Part shown: positions 1-5,789 of the stretch, in pieces
Position numbering within the stretch: position 1 is the stretch's first letter
Layout of the letters: each line of letters begins with the position of its first letter
DNA from: Bacillota bacterium
Lineage (GTDB): Bacteria; Bacillota; Clostridia; Lachnospirales; Lachnospiraceae
Direction of reading: 5' to 3'
DNA: 7,149 nucleotides
Assembly (NCBI GenBank): GCA_023411215.1
Contig: JAEYOY010000054.1
Coordinates: 1 to 7,149, forward strand
The notes under the pieces: generated by a model
Seen by the model: the letters and a program-made list of their open reading frames with translations, nothing else
Database searches by the model: none
Told to the model about the DNA's origin: nothing
Position numbers and translations under genes: made by a program

Positions 1-70
1 GTACACACCCGTTACATTGACCAGCATAATCCTTACAAAAGAAATCTTTTACTTTAGTAAATAGCGACAT
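1..70 (-). CDS. N-terminal part of an unknown gene, cut by the window edge
   Basis: The gene starts with ATG at 70-68 and runs off the left edge after 23 codons (MSLFTKVKDFFCKDYAGQCN, then GCV). A very strong ribosome binding site, GGAGGAGG, sits a few bases upstream, which supports the start. The visible part is amphipathic with Lys and Phe at the start and holds three cysteines at residues 12, 19 and 22; C19 and C22 form a CxxC pair. I do not recognise the family and too little is visible to assign a role. It lies downstream of the left NUDIX gene on the same strand, with about 120 bp between them and no recognisable attC-like site in the gap. It may be the next cassette, a second gene of the same cassette, or flanking chromosome. 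Confidence 0.6.
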   Translation of the reverse strand, partial: MSLFTKVKDFFCKDYAGQCNGCV

Positions 71-93
71 CGTACACCCTCCTCCAATTAACT

Positions 94-122
94 TTAATAT
101 TTAGCTGTAATTTGTCTTACAA
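94..122 (-). promoter_or_regulatory. Possible sigma-A promoter for the left-edge gene
   Basis: Read on the minus strand there is a TTGTAA box, a 17-nt spacer and TATTAA, ending a few bases before the GGAGGAGG ribosome binding site of the left-edge gene. The boxes are only moderate matches and the leader would be very short. AT-rich DNA yields such matches by chance. Confidence 0.25.
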
Positions 123-191
123 ACCTATGTAAACTGGCTATTTGCACTCTTGGATTTCACGTAAATTGTGCAATAATGAACTAACTTTGCA

Positions 192-662
192 TTACATAAA
201 TACCCTATTGGAATTGATAAAATCTGTAGCTTGGAATACTGTTTTTATTACATTGTCAAATGTTTCTAATTTCTCTAGCTGTTCAATAGTAAACCAGCCT
301 ATTCCATGTATTTCTGTTTCTTGCGGTACAAACTCTTCATTAATTGCTTTGCAAAGATATATCATGTCAATATGATTATGTGTTCCGTCTCCTGTTATAT
401 CTTCAAGAAGAACTACAAATGGTATCTCAAGTTCTCTGCAATGCTTATTGCTTAAAGCAAGCTCTCTTTTATTACTAATTATTTTTGCTTTTATTCCTGT
501 TTCTTCGAATATTTCCCGTATTACAGCATCCTCTGGTAATTCATTATCATCAACATGCCCACCAGGTGGTAACCAAACTTTTAGTTTATTGTGATGTATC
601 ATTAAAATTTCCCTTTTCGAGTTAAAAACTATCCCTGTTGCAGTAAAATGATTGTATATCAA
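192..662 (-). CDS. NUDIX hydrolase (left copy)
   Basis: The 156-residue protein carries a complete NUDIX box at residues 35-57: G, five residues, E41, seven residues, then REIFEETGI. This is the metal-binding and catalytic loop that hydrolyses nucleoside diphosphates linked to another group. It is preceded by the typical WLPPGG strand-turn. The length equals a single NUDIX domain, so it is probably a cytosolic house-cleaning or nucleotide-sugar/cap-type pyrophosphatase; substrate cannot be read from the sequence. The start is taken as TTG at 662-660, because GGGGAG lies 7 nt upstream and the protein then begins directly with the domain. It is the first gene after site A on the coding strand, so it opens a cassette whose 5' end is at 771. 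No attC-like site follows it before the next gene. It is divergent from the other NUDIX gene at 6207-6689. Confidence 0.9.
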   Translation of the reverse strand: MIYNHFTATGIVFNSKREILMIHHNKLKVWLPPGGHVDDNELPEDAVIREIFEETGIKAKIISNKRELALSNKHCRELEIPFVVLLEDITGDGTHNHIDMIYLCKAINEEFVPQETEIHGIGWFTIEQLEKLETFDNVIKTVFQATDFINSNRVFM

Positions 663-717
663 ATAAGTCTCCCCGCTTTCATCAAATTGTCATATTTTCA
701 TAGTACTATTCAACTTT

Positions 718-734
718 GATATAAAACCTATATC
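718..734. repeat. Short palindrome in the 5' leader of the left NUDIX cassette
   Basis: GATATA and TATATC face each other across 5 nt, a 6-bp inverted repeat between site A and the left NUDIX gene. It could be an operator or a chance AT palindrome; nothing else supports a role. Confidence 0.2.
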
Positions 735-765
735 GGACTTCAGATCCCTTCTCATGTTGAATGAC

Positions 766-857
766 ACCTAACGTTTCGTGTTCCCGACGTTCATTCAGCT
801 TCATATCTTCCTTTTTGTTCATCCAGCCTGAATGAATGTTGAAAAATATTGTTATGT
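766..857 (-). other. attC-like recombination site A
   Basis: On the minus strand the site runs from R'' ACATAAC through spacer AATAT, an internal palindrome (CATTCATTCAGG facing GCTGAATGAACG), the arm GTCGGGAACACGA and R' GTTAGGT. R' fits the GTTRRRY core exactly; R'' departs at one position. It begins 22 nt after the stop codon of the transglutaminase-like gene. At 92 bp it is the shortest intact site here and lacks the nested hairpins of B, E and F, but its R' arm (GTCGGGAACACGAAACGTTAGG) is nearly the same as theirs. The R'' arm (TTTTCAACATT) pairs poorly with that arm near the base, so it may be a hybrid or decayed site. Confidence 0.7.
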
Positions 858-879
858 GAAGGTCGGGACGGTCCTTATA

Positions 880-1740
880 TCAACAAGCAAAAAATTGCTC
901 TAAACTAATATATTTCACCTTTTCCGGATTGTTTTTATCTTCGCTAAGCCAAGCACGTAATACATCTTTGTCTTGATAAAATAATTTACGATATTCACAG
1001 TTAAGTTTCATTGCTTCAGTCATATTGTACCCTTCAGGGCATAGACACACATATGTTGCTTTATTAGTTTCAGAATGAAATGTATTGTTAAGTACACATT
1101 TAAATGCAAATATGTTTTTTGCAATGTATTCAGTATATGAGTTTCTAAAATCCTCATCTGCTATTGTATCATCACGAGTAATAATATCTACGCTTAAATC
1201 TAAGCTCTTGAGATTTGCCATAGCGGTTCTTATTTCAAGCGGACTTAAAATCTCACCTTTATCGTCAGTGATATAGCAATTATATGTAGGATCTAGATAT
1301 ATCCATTTACTTTTCGATGTTAAATATGCCATTACTACTACGTGATTATCCATGTCATATGGTGACATCGGCACTAAATGTAAAACCCTGGCTTTTACAC
1401 CTATTGCCAATAAGCATTCTGCTAAAATAGTAGCTAGGCATCTACAGTTAACGCCTTTGCCTATCTGATTTTTCAAGTAATTCAATATATCAATGGAGTT
1501 AAGTTCTAGTTGATTACCATTCGTTCCATCATACTTACAACGAAAGGAAACCCAATGCAGCATTTTTATTATTGATGACAACTCATCATCACCTTCAATT
1601 AATTCACCTAATCCATATTGGCTACAGAGTTCTTTCCATCTTACGTTGCTAAAATCATATTCAAAATCGGCATTGATTTCGCTTTGACTCTCAAATTGTT
1701 CGAACAACTTAAGCATTCCCGAAAATCGATCTTGTTGCAT
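880..1740 (-). CDS. Transglutaminase-like (papain-fold) protein
   Basis: The 286-residue protein has a transglutaminase-like core with a recognisable Cys-His-Asp triad. The Cys lies in GKGVNCRC (C99, with C101 as the alternative), the His in DNHVVVMAYL (H133) and the Asp in WIYLDPTYN (D150). In this superfamily the fold serves as a peptidase, amidase or acyl-transfer enzyme; the actual substrate is unknown. The segment before residue 90 and the last 110 residues are not recognised. No signal peptide or membrane segment is seen, so it is probably cytosolic. The ATG at 1740 is supported by AGGAGG 7 nt upstream. The stop lies 22 nt before the R'' box of site A, the usual gene-to-attC spacing of a cassette. 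It follows the broken glyoxalase-family gene by about 80 bp. Confidence 0.8.
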   Translation of the reverse strand: MQQDRFSGMLKLFEQFESQSEINADFEYDFSNVRWKELCSQYGLGELIEGDDELSSIIKMLHWVSFRCKYDGTNGNQLELNSIDILNYLKNQIGKGVNCRCLATILAECLLAIGVKARVLHLVPMSPYDMDNHVVVMAYLTSKSKWIYLDPTYNCYITDDKGEILSPLEIRTAMANLKSLDLSVDIITRDDTIADEDFRNSYTEYIAKNIFAFKCVLNNTFHSETNKATYVCLCPEGYNMTEAMKLNCEYRKLFYQDKDVLRAWLSEDKNNPEKVKYISLEQFFAC

Positions 1741-1818
1741 ATGAGTTCCTCCTGTTTATACTTAATGCTTATTAACTACACAAGCAATTACTCCAAATTT
1801 AACTACCGATTCATGAAT

Positions 1819-1919
1819 CTATTCTTCTTTTCCCCAACTTCCTATTTCAAGTAGATTGCCTTCAGGGTCTGCAACATAAAAGTTTCTAATACCAAATGGA
1901 AAGGTTTTATGCCATGCAT
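1819..1919 (-). pseudogene. Glyoxalase/VOC-family gene with a large internal deletion
   Basis: Two pieces of one VOC-family (glyoxalase/bleomycin resistance) gene appear to overlap in different frames. The start piece has AGGAGG, a 7-nt gap and an ATG at 1919, giving MHGIKPFHL, which resembles VOC N-termini. In another frame the same DNA continues as PFGIRNFYVADPEGNLLEIG, followed by SWGKEE and a stop at 1819. The FYVADPEGNLLEI stretch is the typical VOC C-terminal strand with its metal-binding Glu. Full-length members are roughly 120-140 residues, so most of the middle is missing and the join is out of frame. The ATG frame itself stops after 25 codons. The VOC C-terminus is clear; the deletion reading of the N-terminus is inferred. 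Confidence 0.6.
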
Positions 1920-1989
1920 TATTTCGCCTCCTATTTGTGATTGCTTTCATTATGAACATCAAACACGATAACAGTGTGCAATGTTTTAA

Positions 1990-2017
1990 TATATATTTTC
2001 TACTTCGTATTTGTAAA
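1990..2017 (-). promoter_or_regulatory. Possible promoter of the broken VOC gene
   Basis: On the minus strand TTTACA, a 16-nt spacer and TATATA lie about 70 nt upstream of the AGGAGG of the VOC remnant. If active it would now also drive the transglutaminase-like gene. The region is AT-rich, so the call is tentative. Confidence 0.35.
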
Positions 2018-2085
2018 CAATAGCCTAATAATAAAGGTTACTGAGTTCTGCTCAAATTGATATGACACAGACAAATACAAATAAT

Positions 2086-2850
2086 CTATACTTTTATCAT
2101 CTCTTCTATATATTTTCCTGTATCTTCTGGTCTGTGTGCATCTGATGCCGTTATGATCTTTACATTTTTCCTCATAAACACACCATACATTATCTGATTC
2201 ATACCAAGTGATGGATATCCATAATTCAAATACAATCCTGCACTATGTTCAGCATACATATTATTTTTGATTAATAAATCTGCTATTTCTAAGTATATTC
2301 TTGTCAAGTCAAATGAAGGATAATATCCAAAACACTTGATTGAATCAGGATGAGCAACTATATTAAAAAGACCAGATGTTATAAGACTTTTCATAATCTC
2401 ATAATATCTAAAATATATTTTGTCTATGTCTTTTCCTTCCCAAAATTCCTTTTTATGATCAAATCCCCAATTATCAATCCAATGAACCGAACCTGTAATA
2501 AAATCCCATTCAAAATCCTTCAAAACATTCTTTATTATGCTATCAGCACCTTCAACATAACAAACTTCTAATCCGGATTTTATTGTTAACGGAAATTGAT
2601 GCTTTCGTATTTCATAAATAAACTCTTTATATGTATTTATGGATAATGTCATTTTTTGACCAAGCCAGGAACCTTGATACTCATTATAAGAAGCGATGCT
2701 CCGATATAACTCCTTAAACTCTAGGAATCTATGAGAATGCTCCAAAAGGTAAATTTCAGATATCTCCCTATCGAGAGCATACTTTACAAACTCATTAATC
2801 CACTGAATGCTATAATCCCCTCTTTCAATATGTACATGTCCATCTATCAC
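2086..2850 (-). CDS. PHP-family phosphoesterase, histidinol-phosphatase-like
   Basis: The 254-residue protein shows the metal-binding motifs of the PHP domain in order: DGHVH (H5, H7), LEHSH (H38), GLEVCYVEG (E95), DFITGSVHWIDNWGFD (H123), NIVAHPDSIKCFG (H167, D169) and ITASDAHRPEDTG (D237, H239). The arrangement and wording are closest to HisJ-type histidinol-phosphate phosphatases, which hydrolyse L-histidinol phosphate using a trinuclear metal site. No his gene is nearby, so a related phosphomonoesterase role is equally possible and I give no symbol. The length is that of a complete single-domain enzyme. The start is GTG at 2850, with AAGGAGG 8 nt upstream and the first PHP motif immediately after. 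It lies 57 bp downstream of the 217-residue gene and is probably co-transcribed with it. Confidence 0.85.
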   Translation of the reverse strand: MIDGHVHIERGDYSIQWINEFVKYALDREISEIYLLEHSHRFLEFKELYRSIASYNEYQGSWLGQKMTLSINTYKEFIYEIRKHQFPLTIKSGLEVCYVEGADSIIKNVLKDFEWDFITGSVHWIDNWGFDHKKEFWEGKDIDKIYFRYYEIMKSLITSGLFNIVAHPDSIKCFGYYPSFDLTRIYLEIADLLIKNNMYAEHSAGLYLNYGYPSLGMNQIMYGVFMRKNVKIITASDAHRPEDTGKYIEEMIKV

Positions 2851-2907
2851 AACTTCTTCCTCCTTATAACATTCAAAGAGACAAAAATACCATATGACGA
2901 GCCCTTA

Positions 2908-3561
2908 TCACTTCCCAGACTTTTCTATTAGCTTTTGCATCAGTTCTGTACCAGCAATAATAACGGCACCACCCATCGGATCATTGTATAACAAGTTGAA
3001 AGGTCCTTCTCCGAAGTGTAATCCTAAGGGAGTTAAAAAATTAAGTCTGACATTCCCCTTTACTGGAGGTTTGGGCCTTTCTTTATCCCAAGGGCCAATC
3101 ATATCTACAACCGTCTGACTTTTAGTAATGAGATTTGTAATTATTTCATTTAACGAATCATCAGGCTTATCCCAAATTATAGCTGCACCGCTATAGTTAA
3201 AGTATCTAGCAGAACAATCCTCATATGCTGCTAAAATATCTAAACCTCCATCAAGGGATACCTCAATAACAACCCCGTACACTTTACTGCCAAATTTTTT
3301 TTCGGGTGTCACTCCAAGCATTCTCAAGAAATACCATGCCTGAATATAATGCCGAGACTCAAGTCCATCTAACTTAATAATTTCTTTTAGCGTTTCTATT
3401 GCTATATCGTTATTTCCTCTTGAGATTTCCTCATTTGCTTTTGAAAATAGTTCCCATGGCATACCTGATCCACACCATTGTTCTATTTGTCTATCACCAA
3501 ATAAAACCTCTCTAATATCGATATTTATATTCTTTGTCTTTTTCTTAAATAAATCAAGCAT
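2908..3561 (-). CDS. Unknown 217-residue protein with a TPR-like helical segment
   Basis: I do not recognise this family with certainty. The N-terminus is basic (LFKKKTK) and followed by a conserved-looking stretch DRQIEQWCGSGMPW. Residues about 37-85 look like one or two TPR-type helix-turn-helix units (LFSKANEEISRGNNDIAIET and the following helix). The C-terminal half is mixed strand and helix with a Gly/Pro-rich stretch (NFLTPLGLHFGEGPFNLLYN). No signal peptide or membrane segment is visible. The ATG at 3561 has a GGGGGAG ribosome binding site just upstream. It is the first gene after site B on the coding strand and precedes the PHP gene by 57 bp. The intact reading frame and good start argue that it is expressed. 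Confidence 0.75.
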   Translation of the reverse strand: MLDLFKKKTKNINIDIREVLFGDRQIEQWCGSGMPWELFSKANEEISRGNNDIAIETLKEIIKLDGLESRHYIQAWYFLRMLGVTPEKKFGSKVYGVVIEVSLDGGLDILAAYEDCSARYFNYSGAAIIWDKPDDSLNEIITNLITKSQTVVDMIGPWDKERPKPPVKGNVRLNFLTPLGLHFGEGPFNLLYNDPMGGAVIIAGTELMQKLIEKSGK

Positions 3562-3617
3562 TCTTCTCCCCCTTATATAATCCTTATCTAATGGTACAAT
3601 GCTTCAGAGTCCTACTC

Positions 3618-3659
3618 AAAGATGACCTGCCACACGATATGGCGGCTTGCCTCATCTTT
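3618..3659. repeat. Inverted repeat at the 5' end of the long cassette
   Basis: AAAGATGA and TCATCTTT form a perfect 8-bp outer stem, with an inner GCCA/TGGC pair, directly inside the R' edge of site B. It sits in the untranslated leader of the 217-residue gene, with no T-run for termination. It may be a leader RNA fold, an operator or the remains of another recombination site. Confidence 0.4.
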
Positions 3660-3660
3660 C

Positions 3661-3818
3661 CGATAACGACTCGTGTTCCCGACACCCCAGAGCCTTAAGG
3701 TGTCCGCATATAATATCTATATTAGTCAAGTAACGTAAATCCCGGATACCGTGTGCAAGCCCTTACATTGTAAGGGCTGTACTTAGGCTATGGGGTGTCT
3801 AGGAACATATTGTTAGTC
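3661..3818 (-). other. attC-like recombination site B
   Basis: This is a 158-bp imperfect palindrome of the same family as E and F. On the minus strand the arms are R'' GACTAAC, spacer AATAT, L'' GTTCCTAGACACCCC and, at the far end, GGGGTGTCGGGAAC, a 7-nt spacer and the GTTA core. The R''-side arm has one extra A, the position where attC sites carry an extrahelical base. The stem continues inward (CCCCAGAGCCTTAAG against CTTAGGCTATGGGG) and holds two nested hairpins: GGTGTCCG against CGGATACC, and AGCCCTTAC/GTAAGGGCT, a near-perfect 9-bp stem. The R' core (GTTATCG) departs from GTTRRRY. Confidence 0.75.
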
Positions 3819-3876
3819 GATGTGTTATTAAATGATCATGAAAAGTATTGTAATAACTCACAAAAATATAAACCTA

Positions 3877-3905
3877 ATTATAGCATATTGGAAGAAATAT
3901 GTAAA
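3877..3905 (-). promoter_or_regulatory. Strong sigma-A promoter reading left through site B
   Basis: On the minus strand TTTACA, exactly 17 nt, and a consensus TATAAT preceded by the extended -10 TGC. Start of transcription is expected near 3870. No minus-strand gene lies between it and site B, so it may be the surviving promoter of a lost cassette gene and could now drive the 217-residue and PHP genes through the site. The hairpins of site B could dampen that read-through. Confidence 0.6.
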
Positions 3906-3919
3906 TTAAATCAAAACAT

Positions 3920-3947
3920 TTGTTCTGCAATAAAACCCTGCTATAAT
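3920..3947 (+). promoter_or_regulatory. Plus-strand promoter, back to back with the leftward one
   Basis: A consensus TATAAT at 3942-3947 is preceded by the extended -10 TGC; a weak TTGTTC box lies 16 nt upstream. It points at the broken plus-strand fragment that begins about 25 nt further on, so it is probably that gene's own promoter. Confidence 0.45.
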
Positions 3948-3970
3948 AAATTGTAAGTATAGAAGAGAAA

Positions 3971-4095
3971 GTGAAAAATCGGAAAAAGATAAATTCATTG
4001 AAGTCGGTGAGTTCGACCCAAAAATTAATAATTTAATTGGTTCCAATATGCCTTTGAAAAAAATCTATCGTTCAAAGGGATTACCAGCTCACCTG
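3971..4095 (+). pseudogene. Broken plus-strand gene fragment, PBECR4-like
   Basis: The frame beginning at 3979 reads SEKDKFIEVGEFDPKINNLI, then a Gly-Ser turn and KKIYRSKGLPAHL, with no start codon before the internal Met at 4048. From memory the RSKGL.AHL motif resembles the N-terminal half of PBECR4-type (phage barnase/EndoU/ColicinE5/RelE-like) nuclease domains; I could not search this. A GTG at 3971 is one frame off: five A's follow where six would give MKKSEKDKF, so a one-base frameshift is plausible. The C-terminal half is absent, because the sequence switches to partial site C just after the AHL codons. It is the only protein-like stretch on the plus strand, opposed to all cassettes, behind its own promoter at 3920-3947. 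Confidence 0.45.
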
Positions 4096-4168
4096 AATAT
4101 GCTTCCGTGCTTCTACTTCTGGCGACCAAGGGGTCGTCAGACTCCGCAGCGTGAATGCGTTGTTATAT
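4096..4168 (-). other. Truncated attC-like site C
   Basis: The right part aligns along its length with site D: CTTCTACTTC, the GGCGACC...GGTCG hairpin, ACTCCGC, GCGTGAATGCG and GTTATAT, against the same elements of D. On the minus strand this gives R'' ATATAAC, spacer AACGC and L'' ATTCACGC, 36 nt after the stop codon of the GyrI-like gene. The L'-R' half expected further left (the equivalent of GGTTTACG and TATAAC in site D) is missing and replaced by the PBECR4-like fragment. The site is therefore probably inactive, and the deletion or insertion breakpoint lies around 4095-4110. Confidence 0.65.
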
Positions 4169-4179
4169 GAAGTCAGCAC
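4162..4179 (+). repeat. Terminal inverted repeat of the GyrI-like cassette, 3' copy
   Basis: GTTATATGAAGTCAGCAC on the plus strand matches GTTATACGAAATCTGCAC, the minus-strand start of the same cassette at 4737-4720, at 15 of 18 positions. The match extends about 10 nt beyond the R box. Confidence 0.7.
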
Positions 4180-4204
4180 CTTCTTCGAACTGCTTAAGAG
4201 AATA

Positions 4205-4684
4205 TTACTTGTTTATAATTGGAAGACATAAATCAATTACTAATTCATCTTCTTCAAATTTATTATTCGTCAGGACTGATTTAAGCTGCTCATTATTAAT
4301 ATAGTGTTCTTCTAGATACTGTCTTGTGTTATCGTATTCATACTCACTATTATTCAACCAATCAATTAACTGTCCCCATCCGTTCTCAATGTTCTTTAAT
4401 GTAATTTTATGTACTGCATATAATCCAGATTGAGTTATTTCCTTATATTTAACAAGCCCGTCAGTTTCGGTACCTTGACTTGTTGTCATCCATACTTCAA
4501 AACCGACTTCTTCTATGCCATGCTCTGGGTTAGGATTATTAAATCCAAAAAATCTACATCCGTCCAAAGAATAATTATTCTGAATAATCCAGTTAAATAA
4601 ATAACTCCATGCATGATACTCTGGAGCTGTGCCTTCATAATGATAAGAAACAACATTCATTGAGTTAAATTCTTTGATTTCCAT
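4205..4684 (-). CDS. GyrI-like effector-binding domain protein
   Basis: The 159-residue protein is a single GyrI-like / AraC-type effector-binding domain. It opens with a beta strand (MNVVSYHYEG), a helix (SYLFNWIIQNN), the RFFGFNNPNPEHG loop, and the strand VGFEVWMTT with the conserved central Glu. The second half repeats the pattern (GLYAVHKITLKN, WGQLIDWLNN) and ends in DELVIDLCLPI, the usual last strand. Stand-alone members bind small hydrophobic or cationic ligands, or inhibit DNA gyrase in the case of SbmC. No DNA-binding domain is attached, so it is not by itself a transcription factor. The ATG at 4684 has AGGAAGGAAG upstream. It is the only gene between sites D and C. Confidence 0.8.
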   Translation of the reverse strand: MEIKEFNSMNVVSYHYEGTAPEYHAWSYLFNWIIQNNYSLDGCRFFGFNNPNPEHGIEEVGFEVWMTTSQGTETDGLVKYKEITQSGLYAVHKITLKNIENGWGQLIDWLNNSEYEYDNTRQYLEEHYINNEQLKSVLTNNKFEEDELVIDLCLPIINK

Positions 4685-4719
4685 CTGTGAATCTTCCTTC
4701 CTAAATTTATATATTCTTT

Positions 4720-4737
4720 GTGCAGATTTCGTATAAC
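4720..4737 (+). repeat. Terminal inverted repeat of the GyrI-like cassette, 5' copy
   Basis: The reverse complement, GTTATACGAAATCTGCAC, pairs with 4162-4179 at 15 of 18 positions. The first 7 bases are the R' core of site D as it now stands in the array. Confidence 0.7.
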
Positions 4738-4868
4738 GTGGCGCGGGTTTACGAAGCCCTTGAGCCTAGTGCTTGCACTTGAATCTCCTTCTTCGAAATT
4801 ATGCTTCTTCTACTTCGGGCGGACCGAAGGCGGCGGAGCCGACCCGATGCGTGAACACATTGTTATAA
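4731..4868 (-). other. attC-like recombination site D
   Basis: This 138-bp site, with C, forms a second sequence family. On the minus strand it runs R'' TTATAAC, spacer AATGT, L'' GTTCACGCATCGGG, a long centre, then GGGCTTCGTAAACC, an 8-nt spacer and R' GTTATAC. The arms pair as GTTCACG/CGTAAAC with one extra base on the R'' side. The centre holds hairpins AGTGC/GCACT and CTTCGG/CCGAAG. It starts 27 nt after the stop codon of the RCC1-like gene. Confidence 0.7.
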
Positions 4869-4895
4869 GAAGTCAGTGGGCATCTTCGAATTTTC

Positions 4896-5789
4896 TTACA
4901 AAAAATAATTGCACGGCAGTTGAATTCCTTGCCAACTACTTACTTCGCATTGAGAGAACTCGTTATCACCAACAGCAACCACTCTGCCGTCAGATTTAAG
5001 ACTAACAGAGTGGGTACACCCCGCTGCTATCGCGACTATATTGCTCCAGTCACTAACATTGCATTGACCATAATCATTCCAACCCACAGCCACCACAGTA
5101 CTGTCAGACTTAATGCCGACAGAATGACTACTACCAGCAGCAACCGCTTCAATACCGCACCAATCGCTCACATCACACTGGCCATGCTTATTCAAACCTA
5201 CAGCCTGAACTGTACCGTCCGATTTAAGCCCGATGGTATGGAGATAACCTGCCGCAACAGCTACAATATTACGCCAACCACTTACATTGCATTGGCCATA
5301 TCGATTATTACCAACGGCCGTCACAGTTCCGTCCGATTTAAGAGCAATAGTATGCCAGTCACCAGCAGCCACTGCTACAACATCACGCCAGCCGGATACA
5401 TTGCATTCACCTTCATTGTTTCGGCCTACAGCTACAACCGATCCGTCTGATTTAAGCCCAATGGTATGACACCAACCAGCCGAAACAGACACAATTTTGT
5501 CCCAGTCGTTTACATTGCATTGACCATGCTTATTCCAACCCGTTGCAACAACTGATCCGTCAGTTTTTAGACCAATTGTATGGGCGTTGCCTGTATTCGA
5601 AGCCATATGAACATTTCCTACCGCAACCGCTACTATATCGCGCCACGCACTTACAACACATTGTCCGTATTTGTTGTCCCCAACTGACGTCACTGTTCCA
5701 TCAGATTTAAGACAAACGGTGTGCCGACGACCCGCCGCGATGGTATCTTTAGGCCACCGTTTAACCTTTAATAGAGAAATAAAATCCAT
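4896..5789 (-). CDS. RCC1-like seven-repeat beta-propeller protein
   Basis: The protein consists almost wholly of seven repeats of about 38 residues with the pattern AAG..HTIGLKSDGTVVAVG, then N..GQCNVS.W..IV. This is the bacterial RCC1-like blade, so a seven-bladed propeller is expected. The second repeat has an insert of about nine residues (VHMASNTGN). The last stretch (LPCNYFL) closes the protein 27 nt before site D. The start is ATG at 5789, with AGGGGG upstream; a longer frame from TTG at 5813 has no better signal. That gives 297 residues. No signal peptide or membrane anchor is seen. Such propellers usually act as protein-binding scaffolds; partner unknown. The gene is visibly richer in G and C than its neighbours, which suggests a separate origin. 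Confidence 0.85.
   Translation of the reverse strand: MDFISLLKVKRWPKDTIAAGRRHTVCLKSDGTVTSVGDNKYGQCVVSAWRDIVAVAVGNVHMASNTGNAHTIGLKTDGSVVATGWNKHGQCNVNDWDKIVSVSAGWCHTIGLKSDGSVVAVGRNNEGECNVSGWRDVVAVAAGDWHTIALKSDGTVTAVGNNRYGQCNVSGWRNIVAVAAGYLHTIGLKSDGTVQAVGLNKHGQCDVSDWCGIEAVAAGSSHSVGIKSDSTVVAVGWNDYGQCNVSDWSNIVAIAAGCTHSVSLKSDGRVVAVGDNEFSQCEVSSWQGIQLPCNYFL
4905..5760 (-). repeat. Tandem DNA repeats encoding the RCC1-like blades
   Basis: Blocks of about 114 nt recur seven times, recognisable by the plus-strand words GATTTAA, GCCACTGCTAC-like and CATTGCATTG(A/G)CC. They are the coding repeats of the propeller and have diverged by point changes, so they were not freshly duplicated. Confidence 0.8.

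Larger units (their letters stand above)
772..3666 (-). mobile_element. Long multi-gene cassette unit between sites B and A
   Basis: The boundaries are set at the G/TT point of the R' cores of sites B and A, giving about 2.9 kb. It holds four coding stretches on one strand: the 217-residue unknown, the PHP protein, the glyoxalase-family remnant and the transglutaminase-like protein. Canonical cassettes usually hold one gene, so this may be several cassettes whose internal sites were lost. The glyoxalase-family remnant is itself internally deleted. The 5' end (GTTATCGGAAAG) and the R'' side of site A (GTTATGTGAAGG) match only loosely, as expected if the two ends came from different cassettes. 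Confidence 0.5.

Noticed and set aside
142..173. TTGCAC...GTGCAA inverted repeat as a further recombination site
   Set aside because: It has no GTTA/TAAC boxes at matching positions, no inner stem, and only six paired bases.
1919..2085. Search for a lost attC-like site between the PHP gene and the VOC remnant
   Set aside because: TAACAG and AACAATAG words occur but no pairing arms surround them.
3661..3818. Large palindromes (B, E, F) read as rho-independent terminators, riboswitches or MITEs
   Set aside because: They lack a T-run on the transcribed strand and match no riboswitch core I know. Their ends are conserved TAAC/GTTA boxes with arm asymmetry, and no target-site duplication is seen, so attC-like sites explain them better.
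4048..4170. Plus-strand open frame running from the PBECR4-like fragment into site C
   Set aside because: It is a fusion of a truncated frame with recombination-site sequence and has no ribosome binding site.
4718..5450. Long plus-strand open frames opposite the RCC1-like gene and across site D
   Set aside because: They are antisense shadows of the repeats and of the site palindrome. They have no ribosome binding site and give Thr/Ser/His-rich, family-less products.
4905..5760. Regular repeats that might be read as a CRISPR array
   Set aside because: The period of about 114 nt lies in frame within a coding sequence and translates to RCC1-like blades; there are no short identical repeats with unique spacers.
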